From positions 59,197,333-59,261,332 of the forward strand of contig CM067370.1 of NCBI GenBank assembly GCA_034401795.1: DNA of 64,000 nucleotides. The letters run 5' to 3'. Source of the DNA: Chaetoderma sp. LZ-2023a (taxonomy: Eukaryota; Mollusca; Caudofoveata; Chaetodermatida; Chaetodermatidae). Numbering within the stretch: the stretch's first letter is position 1; each line of letters begins with the position of its first letter. Below, one piece after another: positions 10,852 to 18,536 of the stretch. Below the pieces are notes generated by a model. The model saw nothing but the letters and a program-made list of their open reading frames with translations. It was not told the DNA's origin and did not search any database. Made by a program: the position numbers and the translations under genes.

Positions 10852-11484
10852 GTGGGAGATGCTGATCCTCGATTCGCGGCTACAGGAGGGAGGTGGGCTG
10901 TCAGAACAGAGGCGACTACAGGAGGCTGACTATTGTAGACTGTTCTAACCGGTGGTAGCCATGGATCGCCGATTTGCGGCTACAGGAGGGAGCTGGGTTG
11001 TCAGAACAAAAGCGACGACTGGCTGCGATGTGTTTTACAACGTAAGGCCCACCGCAACACCACCCTATCCCACCCCAGGGGCCCCCTTCCATTGTTCAGA
11101 CAATGTCAGGCAAGTACAAAACTTCCATTTAGACCTACAACATCATAAGTTTATTCACGCCAGACAAGTACAAAACTTCCACTACAAATCCACTATTAGT
11201 AAAGGTTTACTCATAAGATTTCGAACCATGGATACATATAATCACAATAAGTTCACAGATGAGGTGTATTACAACGTAGGGCCCACCACGGCCTCTCACA
11301 CTGAGCCACCCGTTCCAGCACCATACAGGAAACCCAAAGCAGAGACATGCCTGCGCCCATACAGGAAGCCCAAAGCAGACACTTGCACAAGAACCTCACA
11401 GATGAGGTGGTGTATTACAATGTAGAGACACAACCGCGCAAAATGCGCTTTGAGTGCCTCATTGATGAAATTACTCTAAAATAA
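10852..11484 (+). CDS. Putative tyrosine-motif receptor tail, partial
   Basis: Coding-like sequence with a repeated peptide theme: DVFYNVRPTAT, then FTDEVYYNVGPTTAS plus PYRKPKAETC and PYRKPKADTC, then NLTDEVVYYNVE. The YYNV repeats look like phosphotyrosine (YxN, SH2-binding) sites of a receptor cytoplasmic tail; that role is inference. The long open frame runs 10952-11425, but the last YYNV motif is in a neighbouring frame that ends at TAA 11482-11484, next to an overlapping AATAAA. So there is an intron, an assembly error or a one-base shift near 11395. The 5' part also shows a direct duplication of about 110 bp ('gcggctacaggaggga' near 10876 and 10977). No signal peptide or membrane segment is visible, so the gene is a fragment or lacks its upstream exons. 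Confidence 0.45.
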
Positions 11485-11513
11485 AAAATATAGCAACACA
11501 TTTATTCAATATA

Positions 11514-11738
11514 TCATCGTTCGATAGCATCATCCATATTGATACTTTGGATCGTTAGCAGACGATCTAAATACCGTCTTAGTTCTGTCATTGCCATTGC
11601 TGTCAGTGGACAGCATTTAACCCCTAACTCAGTGCCTGGTGGGGTTTCTCGGGTGAGTAAATCGTCTGCTACTATTACGAATGATAGATCAGGAGCTCTC
11701 CAGAACTCAAGTGATTTATTTGCAGTCGCCCAGGTCAT
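11514..11738 (-). CDS. Unrecognised small ORF with poly(A) signal
   Basis: Encodes 74 residues, MTWATANKSLEFWRAPD... through DDLLTRETPPGTELG to TELRRYLDRLL and DDAIER. The composition is balanced and protein-like, and an AATAAA follows on the minus strand about 8 bases past the stop. The start codon is the first available, but coding-like sequence also lies just upstream (11745-11812, beginning near MGYPEELW) in another frame, so the true 5' structure is uncertain. It converges tail to tail on the ORF ending at 11484, with only 29 bp between the stops. Function unknown. Confidence 0.4.
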   Translation of the reverse strand: MTWATANKSLEFWRAPDLSFVIVADDLLTRETPPGTELGVKCCPLTAMAMTELRRYLDRLLTIQSINMDDAIER

Positions 11739-12420
11739 GTAATGATCTTGTCACTTTTTCCCCGCCGTGCCGCCCAGCCAACACCATCCATGTAACTCCA
11801 TAGCTCTTCGGGGTACCCCATGATTGAGATTCAGATTCAGATTCAGTTAGTTTGATTACCTATACAGTTCGTTTCTCTAATAGGGCATCACCTGGTGGTA
11901 GGGCACATGAACATCTATAATTCCGTATTAGAGAAATGACTTCCTAAGTATATCTCGCAATACATTTTATGAGCTATTTTATGACATTTTATGAAATAAT
12001 TTATGAAACAACATAGCTACAATGTCTATCCTCTGGGTTGAAGATATTATTTCCGCTTTTCAAAAAGCTGAACAATCCGGTCTTCATGTTTTACAAACCG
12101 ACTGCGCCCATATTCGAGCCGGGAAACATAACGTTAAAGGATAACTAATCCCATCTCTTGATAGCTATTCAGGTGATGTAACACGCCGGTCATAAACTAT
12201 CCAGGTAATTTTAAGCTTTTTATCACGCCGCTAAGGAAAGATATTCAGGATTTAGTAGTTAAATGTTGGTTGATTTCTACACCCTATGATGGCTGTCATG
12301 ATTTACTTTTCAACCAATCAGAAAAACCCTAGTGTGTCTGCCTCGGTATATAAGCTCAGTCATAGAGGCGCCAGCAATAGTTTGACAATGTGGTATAAAA
12401 GCAATCCTACAGGTAAGCTG
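11739..12420. other. Intronic sequence with small inverted repeat and possible TATA box
   Basis: A GATTCA run lies at 11828-11848. An inverted repeat pairs GTTTCTCTAATA near 11870 with TATTAGAGAAATGAC near 11930. A TATATAAG at about 12348 precedes TCAGTC and could be a promoter, but no ORF of interest follows. A 40-codon ORF at 12021-12143 has no recognisable motif. Confidence 0.3.
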
Positions 12421-12505
12421 TTGAATATTTTGAAACTAATTTGATGAAGTTGTTGTTGCCATATGCAGCAACACCTTCCAGTCAAATTAGTTTCAAAATA
12501 TTCAA
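12421..12505. repeat. Near-perfect 85-bp hairpin (MITE-like)
   Basis: The left arm TTGAATATTTTGAAACTAAT plus TTGA is exactly mirrored by the right arm (24 of 24). The inner arms GAAGTTGTTGTTGC and GCAGCAACACCTTC pair with few mismatches around CATATG. The same arm words recur at 63148-63224, 63451-63550, 6487-6535 and 6168-6217, so this is one member of a dispersed hairpin family. Flanks show only weak extended symmetry (GGTAAGCT / AGCCTTAC). Confidence 0.8.
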
Positions 12506-13229
12506 TGGGATGAGCCTTACATAATAAAGAATGTGATGCATTGGAGCTTACATGACATCACACACAATAGCTTGAGGAGACAAAATGGTGTCGATCACTG
12601 TTCAACATTTACTCGATATTACAAAACAGATAATTGCGATACAGATCAGGGAATGTGACAGGATATGAATGATATGGAATTTATAAACCATATTTTATCG
12701 GTGCAATACACCATTTGAGATGAGATTAGCATCGCTTTAAGTACGCGAGTGTCTTTATCGTGATAGATGGACATCGTTATCCATTACGTTACCGTTTTGA
12801 GGGAGAGAAGCATGTAGGCCAATAACAGCATCCCATGGTCGGAATTCCTCCTCAACTTCAAGTTCAGAAATATCCAACCGTAAGAATATCAAGGGGTTGC
12901 TAAGCCTGATGAGAAAACCAGCAGGGTCATTCCATGCCAAATCACCTAGAGGTCCCCAGGTGACCATCTCTGATTTTTATTAAATTTCACCCAGATGCAC
13001 ATATATGGAAATGATGCCTGCATGCAAAATTTCATTGCAAAATTCCAATTAGTTTTGAAGTTTTGGTTGATTGATTTTAGGGGGCGTGGCACTTTTTTTG
13101 CACTCGCGAATCCAGTGAGTGGTTTGGAAGGATTTTTAAACGCTGATAACTTTCTTAATATTAAAGATATTAAGCTGAAATTGCTGTGCCACCTAATTGA
13201 TGCATGAGGAGTCTGGAACTGAACACATA
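12506..13229. other. No confident gene; probable old dispersed repeat
   Basis: Contains a weak minus-strand ORF (12755-12967) with an acidic stretch ELEVEEEFRPWD, and a segment around 12918-12965 ('gggtcattccatgccaaatc') that looks like a common dispersed motif. Nothing here can be named. Confidence 0.3.
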
Positions 13230-13456
13230 TTATAGACTGTTATAAGACTCGGCAGTTTTGTTGAGGGAGGCAACTGATATCTCTCCTGGTTGATAATCTG
13301 TATCAAACATCTCGGATATTTCCGTATCATGTTGACTTCTAGCCAAATCTCTTTTATTACACTCAGGACAAAGTTTTTGACCAGGTTTCAAAACAAGCTG
13401 CGATGCATTTTTTCTCTCAACAGCTCTCAATGACTTTGTAAGATATAAAGTAAAGA
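13230..13456 (-). CDS. Second exon of an uncharacterised CxxC protein
   Basis: Reads FTLYLTKSLRAVERKN, then QLVLKPGQKLCPECNKRD and an acidic stretch with FDTDYQPGE, ending SYNSL and a stop. PGQKLCPxC with a preceding KxLRxV is a module I recall in uncharacterised multi-copy invertebrate proteins, after a C-x-DPF-x2-HKK segment. That segment is present in the exon at 15885-16154, in one of its frames. With the acceptor AACCAG before 13456 the join from that frame is in phase. A Tc1 transposon lies in the intron. Function unknown; the CxxC may bind metal with partners elsewhere. Confidence 0.5.
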
Positions 13457-13511
13457 CTGGTTTAAAATCAGATACCATTTACTACTCCATGAAATCACCC
13501 ATATATATATA

Positions 13512-15169
13512 TACACCTGTCCAAAAGTTAAGCACCACCCTATTTTTACGCACATGCGAGGGTATATTCATGTGCTATGAAGAAAGCAATAGCATAAACA
13601 TTTATGTATCCATCCATCTTAGTGCAAGAGGTAATAATGCAACTAGAGGAATGCTGATTATGATGGTGGGGAAACACTGTATGTTTTTGTTTGAACTTGA
13701 AAACGAGGCCTGAATATGGTTACGTTGACACAACTGACAACTATTGCCCTACAGTTGACACACGTGGCTAGATTGTCATTAATGGTGTCTGAAAACGAAG
13801 TTTAACATCTGTGCACGAGTTTGAGACTGTCATTATTAATACCGGGTATATCCACCTTGTGCCTGGATGACGGCCTGGACACGACGTCTCATGCTGGTCA
13901 CCAACCGACTGATACGCCATTGTGGTATTCGTTGCCATTCAAGATGGAGTGCGTCTGTTAATTCCTGTAGGTTCTGCACAGGAGGATCCCTCCTTCTCAC
14001 CATGTTTCCCAGAATGTCCCAGATATGCTCAATATGGTTCATGTCAGGGCTCCTTGCTGGCCATGGTAGGGTTTCGATGGCATTCTGGCGGAGGTATTCA
14101 TGCACAGCTCTAGCACGATGTGGTCGGGCGTTGTCATCCATGAATATAGGGTGGGTTCCAGGTGCATGATTTACAAAATGAGGGACCACAACTCTATCCA
14201 GTATGGAATCTTGATATCTTTGTCCATTTAGTGTTCCAGGTACAGTCAACAGATCCAGCTTACAATCAAATGAGATGCACCCCCATATCATAACGGAACC
14301 TCCACCAAATGGAACTTCTTCCATGATGTTACGTTGGTCGTACGCCGTGCGTCTGGACTTCCATACACGAGTTCGACCATCTGTGGCATGAAGCAGGAAC
14401 CGACTTTCATCGGACCAGTGTACCCGTCTCCAGGATCTCATGTTCCAGTGTCTTCTTTCGTTGCACCACCTCAGACGCTCCTCTTTGTGGTGTGCAGTGA
14501 GGAGAGGACGTCTGACAGGTCTCCTAGCTTTCATGCCAGCAGCATACAGTCTCCTTTTGACGGTAGACATTGACACTCTATTGCGCGTTTCCCATTGCTG
14601 GCTGAGCACTCTGCTGTTGGTGAATGGAGATATCCTAACAAGGCGTACTAGGGCTCGATCATCACGGGCAGTAGTCTTCGGTCTTCCAGATCTAGGCCTG
14701 TCCTTCACCTCGTTAGTTTGCCCATGTTTTGCAATCAAACGACTGATTACAGTATGGTTAATGTTCAGCTGTCTGCCAATCTCTCTGCATGACATACCAG
14801 TGGTATGCATGCCTATGATTTGCCATTTCACACGATCACTTAACCTTCGTCTTGCCATAGCGGTTCACAATCAAGAGCTAATTCTCTCTGTACAAATAAA
14901 CCACGGTCATGAACACAAAATTCCTAATCTTGTCGCCTAAATCTGTATGTAATGTTCTACACCTCAAACTGGACTTTTACATAACTGAACACGTGTGCTG
15001 TTTCCCGCCACACACGGACATCAAGCGGCGTGAAGTCATGCATGCATGTGCATTTCATACTTGGAATTATGTCAGCTAACGCGGGGACAAAAAGTATGGC
15101 AGCCTAGTTGTACCATCATGTTTCTACGTTCTATTGTTTTTGCTGGTGCTTAACTTTTGCACAGGTGTA
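13512..15169 (-). mobile_element. Tc1-type DNA transposon, apparently complete
   Basis: Terminal inverted repeats of about 28 bp: left TACACCTGTCCAAAAGTTAA, right-end complement TACACCTGTGCAAAAGTTAA, both continuing GCACCA. Each end is flanked by a TA (13510-13511 and 15170-15171), the Tc1/mariner target duplication. The 1,658-bp length and a single uninterrupted transposase ORF in the middle fit a complete autonomous copy. It lies in the intron between the exons at 13230-13456 and 15885-16154. Confidence 0.92.
13836..14858 (-). CDS. Tc1-like DD34E transposase, intact ORF
   Basis: A 340-residue cut-and-paste transposase, the usual Tc1 length. The N-terminus (residues about 6-50) is a helix-turn-helix with REIGRQLNINHTVISRLI, followed by the basic DRPRSGRP linker (53-60) typical of Tc1/Tc3 proteins and a second DNA-binding segment (about 63-120). 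The DDE_3 catalytic core has D150 in VHWSDESRF, D242 in FMDDNARPH and E277 in SPDMNHIEHIW. There are 34 residues between the last two, giving DD34E. An internal glycine-rich patch FGGGSVMIWGCI (184-195) is also typical. No stop or frame change is present, so the copy could be young or still active; activity is inference. The ATG is followed by G. Confidence 0.96.
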   Translation of the reverse strand: MARRRLSDRVKWQIIGMHTTGMSCREIGRQLNINHTVISRLIAKHGQTNEVKDRPRSGRPKTTARDDRALVRLVRISPFTNSRVLSQQWETRNRVSMSTVKRRLYAAGMKARRPVRRPLLTAHHKEERLRWCNERRHWNMRSWRRVHWSDESRFLLHATDGRTRVWKSRRTAYDQRNIMEEVPFGGGSVMIWGCISFDCKLDLLTVPGTLNGQRYQDSILDRVVVPHFVNHAPGTHPIFMDDNARPHRARAVHEYLRQNAIETLPWPARSPDMNHIEHIWDILGNMVRRRDPPVQNLQELTDALHLEWQRIPQWRISRLVTSMRRRVQAVIQAQGGYTRY

Positions 15170-15171
15170 TA

Positions 15172-15562
15172 GTTGTTTGACTACTTTTGAAAATGATTTG
15201 AAAATTTTGAAATTGAGTATATCATGCCGCTGGCCTAAGAATGCTAAGTAGCAATGATTTCCCAGGCAAATCACATTAGTCTCTAATGGTGATAGGGTTA
15301 TGGCAATTATCCAAACATTTAGAAACAAAAATGTTAATTTAAAAATTAAACAAGAATGACAATCAGAGATTGCTAAAATTCATGCCCCCATCACCCTTAG
15401 GAAGCAAACTTAACAACAGAATTGTCTTAATTGGTCAATCTGACCTTGACCTTTAACACCAAAATCAAAAGGGTTCTTAGGGACCCGAAGAGTAAGCTTC
15501 CATCCAAGTTTGGATAAAGTTGGCCAAATTGGTCTTGAGTTATTGCATGGGAACGAAAGCTG
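15172..15562. other. Intronic dispersed-repeat remnant
   Basis: No gene. The part near 15430-15555 ('gaccttgacctttaacacca', 'tccaagtttggataaa') resembles the block A/B composite repeats and ends in a microsatellite, as the ends of such repeats often do. Confidence 0.35.
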
Positions 15563-15602
15563 ACGCACGCGCGCGCGCGCACGCACGCACGCACGCACGC
15601 AC
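15563..15602. repeat. (CG/CACG)n microsatellite
   Basis: An alternating purine-pyrimidine run: GCGCGC core followed by CACG/GCAC repeats. Simple-sequence repeat, non-coding. Confidence 0.95.
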
Positions 15603-15699
15603 TATGCATGGCTTATGGACCATCAGATTGATAAGTAAAAACAGGTAGTCGGATAATAAATATGATTTAATTTGCAGACCAAACAGCATATTATTTTTT

Positions 15700-15760
15700 T
15701 TGCAAATTTACCACTAGAATGACTGGCTAGGTAACCAAGCTAGTCATTTCAGTGGTATTT
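15700..15760. repeat. Hairpin of about 50 bp
   Basis: ACCACTAGAATGACTGGCTA pairs with the complement of 'tagtcatttcagtggta', around GGTAACC. T-rich and A-rich flanks extend the symmetry a little. Probably a short palindromic repeat, of a different family from the GTTGTTGC hairpins. Confidence 0.6.
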
Positions 15761-15884
15761 TTTCAAAAAATATACTTTTTGACAACAAATTTGTGGGTTA
15801 TAGCAGAATGTGTGGGCAAACTATGAGCGCTCCAAAAACTTACAAGTGTCCATTATAGAAAGGCTCATAAGATACTAAACTTAC

Positions 15885-16154
15885 TTGTAATGCGCTTCTT
15901 ATGGAAGGTAAATGGATCAGAGCAATACTTCTTAAGCTTTCATAGCGAGACAAATATGTTTTTTCATGGTGGAGGCAAACTTCATCCTGGTCAGTAAAAT
16001 ATATTCTGCATCTCCATTGTAGTAATTGTTGTCTATCTTCTTGTTTGAACTCAGACAGAAGAATAAGTCCTGTTTTTCTACAGTATGTCAATTTGTGACA
16101 GTCTTCATTCAAGCACATTCCTATTTTACAGATTGATAAACTAGTTGACGCCAT
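15885..16154 (-). CDS. First coding exon of an uncharacterised Cys/His protein
   Basis: Starts at ATG 16154: MASTSLSICKIGMCLNEDC, continues RQQLLQWRCRIYF, then CLHHEKTYLSRYESL. The first frame then runs on to SALQ at a strong donor (CAA|GTAAGT, exon end 15885). The neighbouring frame from YESL onward reads KYCSDPFTFHKKRIT, which is what I recall for this family (C-x-DPF-x2-HKK), and joins in phase to the exon at 13456. The frame carrying the family-like motif thus changes near residue 78. That could be a one-base sequence error or a pseudogene lesion. Cys and His spacing suggests a zinc-binding module; function unknown. Confidence 0.5.
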
Positions 16155-16560
16155 TTTGATGCTTTCACAACAAATAATCTCTGAATGGCAGATATCACTG
16201 GCTTAACTAAGTTCACTGTCTAAATAAAGAAATTACGCAACACATCCCCTCCCTAAATAGTCATGATGCAATACTGCAAGATATTACAGTGCACAGGTGC
16301 TGGTGTTATATGTGCTGAGAGTTGCAAAATCCAGTATTATTTCTGTAAATGATCACATGCACTTCCATTCACTGTTCAAAGCAACTACAAAATTCATGAA
16401 CTCAGAATTAATACTATCGTTTTAAAACACCTAGAAACGACAATACTGTTACAAAAGATATAGACCTAGCCGATGTGTACAGATTTTTTCCCGTAGGATA
16501 TTCATAACATAGATAACACGCAGGTTACCAGCTAAATCTAGGTCATTTTTTAATTAATGC
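16155..16560. other. No recognisable feature
   Basis: AT-rich sequence upstream of the ATG at 16154. It would contain the 5' UTR or promoter of that gene if the gene is real. No TATA box stands out. Confidence 0.3.
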
Positions 16561-16640
16561 ATACATAGCCGAGATAGCTAATGCGTTGTATTATATGTCG
16601 AATTACACTTAAAATCGTCGGTTCAAATCTCGCTATGTAT
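16561..16640 (+). other. tRNA-like sequence (decayed tRNA or SINE head)
   Basis: A B-box-like GGTTCAAATC lies near 16620, an A-box-like TAGCTAATGCG near 16575, and the outer ends pair well (ATACATAGCCGAG with CTCGCTATGTAT). The T-stem pairs poorly and no clean cloverleaf or anticodon arm can be drawn by eye, so this is probably a tRNA-derived relic, not a working gene. Confidence 0.35.
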
Positions 16641-16801
16641 TATTAGTAAATGTTACTGAGAGTAAGAGTACTGCCAGATAGTAGAGCAGACTGGACAACT
16701 TGATGATGAACTCCTCTTGGAATATCTGTGTCATATTGAGTCCTGTGCCATCCTCAATGCTGATCTACATCCCATCTGGGGCAGGTCTTAGCGGCTTCAC
16801 T

Positions 16802-17390
16802 TTACCACCAGCTAGAAGCCGCAACTCTAGCACAATGGGTGTTGTTTGCAGACTTGTGAGCCCGACACACTCGAGCAGCTTCAGAGCCCTTCGCCTTCGA
16901 GGAGTGCGACACACCCTCAACCCGTAAGACACCATCCTGAATATTGATAACTTCCTCTGGTCCATCAAAGGGGTGATGCAGCAGAAGCTTTCCTAACACC
17001 ACACCATCATGTGACATCGGTGGGGCATGTTTCACAGTCGGCTCTACGACATGAAAGCGGAGATCAACGCCCAAATTGTTTACATTGTCAACCTTGTCTG
17101 GTGCCTGTTCTATCAGGGGATGGAGGATGAACTTCTTCTTCGGGAAGTCATAGCGGAACACTATTTTATCCCCATCTCTCGCTCGACCCAGACGTTCTTT
17201 CGAGACATCATTTAGGTCAGTGAGCATCTCTACGCCATCTCCACCTACGGGATGGAGGGAGAATGTCTTGGAGTCTGCTCCATATTGGAGTATGAATGAC
17301 TTGCCATCGCTTCCCTTAACCTTGGTGGCATCAACGTCGTACACATCCACGAGATCAGCTAGACCGGTAGAGCGAGCAAATATAGGCTCC
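16802..17390 (-). CDS. Unrecognised ORF, coding-like
   Basis: The believable part is about 195 codons, from [20 protein letters not shown] through [30 protein letters not shown] and [13 protein letters not shown] to [18 protein letters not shown]. Charged and hydrophobic residues alternate as in a folded beta-rich domain, and the DNA is visibly richer in G+C than its surroundings. No domain is recognised. The open frame continues upstream into a TA/CGTG microsatellite, which is not plausible coding sequence, so the real 5' end or splice site is near 17390. It may be a host exon or part of a mobile element; I cannot tell which. Confidence 0.4.
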
Positions 17391-17391
17391 A

Positions 17392-17529
<138 letters not shown>

Positions 17530-17765
17530 GGGGTTTAATCGGAGTGCACAGCCATGCCAATTGCTACTCCAAAATGGGGACAATGTCATAAGATCATCTC
17601 TAGTTGGTAGATGTGCGGTTCAGTATCGCATAGAATGGCTTCTCTTCAAGGTAGCTCAACATTCCACCACGTACGTACATGCCGATGTGTTACATCCACC
17701 ACCGAGTACTTAACGGATGCCCAATTGGAGCTTACGCTGCTACTACTTATTGACCTATCACCATC

Positions 17766-18011
17766 ATGACGATGACATTATCATATCAGACCTATCAGGC
17801 ATTTGCCGAGTTGTGGAAAAAGGCAATAGAGCAGCCACACACCTCCGGGATGGCAGATATAGCGGTACAGGAAATGCGTTGTCGACAAGAAGGCGAGCGA
17901 CTGAAGCGGGTGAGCTGGTATGAACAGAATGCCAGAGAGGCAAGGCGACGAAGGGACTACAACTCTGTCCAAGAATATGAGAGCCTCATCCGGCAGGAGG
18001 AGGGCATCTAG
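17766..18011 (+). CDS. Unrecognised ORF ending just before the gap
   Basis: The coding-like part runs from about residue 8: TYQAFAELWKKAIEQPHTSG, then QEMRCRQEGERLKRVSWYEQ and RRRRDYNSVQEYESLIRQE. It is highly charged, probably helical or coiled-coil, and ends at TAG 26 bp before the N run. The start is uncertain. It lies on the strand opposite the ORF at 16802-17390, 240 bp away across a microsatellite. No family recognised. Confidence 0.35.
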   Translation: MTMTLSYQTYQAFAELWKKAIEQPHTSGMADIAVQEMRCRQEGERLKRVSWYEQNAREARRRRDYNSVQEYESLIRQEEGI

Positions 18012-18036
18012 GGCCAAACTTGTATGATTACTTGGA

Positions 18037-18536
18037 NNNNNNNNNNNNNNNNNNNNNNNNNNNNNNNNNNNNNNNNNNNNNNNNNNNNNNNNNNNNNNNN
18101 NNNNNNNNNNNNNNNNNNNNNNNNNNNNNNNNNNNNNNNNNNNNNNNNNNNNNNNNNNNNNNNNNNNNNNNNNNNNNNNNNNNNNNNNNNNNNNNNNNNN
18201 NNNNNNNNNNNNNNNNNNNNNNNNNNNNNNNNNNNNNNNNNNNNNNNNNNNNNNNNNNNNNNNNNNNNNNNNNNNNNNNNNNNNNNNNNNNNNNNNNNNN
18301 NNNNNNNNNNNNNNNNNNNNNNNNNNNNNNNNNNNNNNNNNNNNNNNNNNNNNNNNNNNNNNNNNNNNNNNNNNNNNNNNNNNNNNNNNNNNNNNNNNNN
18401 NNNNNNNNNNNNNNNNNNNNNNNNNNNNNNNNNNNNNNNNNNNNNNNNNNNNNNNNNNNNNNNNNNNNNNNNNNNNNNNNNNNNNNNNNNNNNNNNNNNN
18501 NNNNNNNNNNNNNNNNNNNNNNNNNNNNNNNNNNNN
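18037..18536. other. Assembly gap, 500 N
   Basis: Exactly 500 N, a conventional placeholder, so the true distance is unknown. Tandem-repeat-like sequence ('catga', then 'agtgcatactg') starts at its right edge, so the satellite probably continues into the gap and the gap marks where the assembly failed. Piwi exons not found elsewhere may be hidden here. Confidence 1.

Noticed and set aside
12021-12143. 40-codon plus-strand ORF (MSILWVEDIISAF...)
   Set aside because: Short, no motif, no clear promoter or splice context.
13867-14940. Plus-strand ORFs opposite the Tc1 transposase
   Set aside because: Shadow frames of a clear DD34E transposase on the minus strand.
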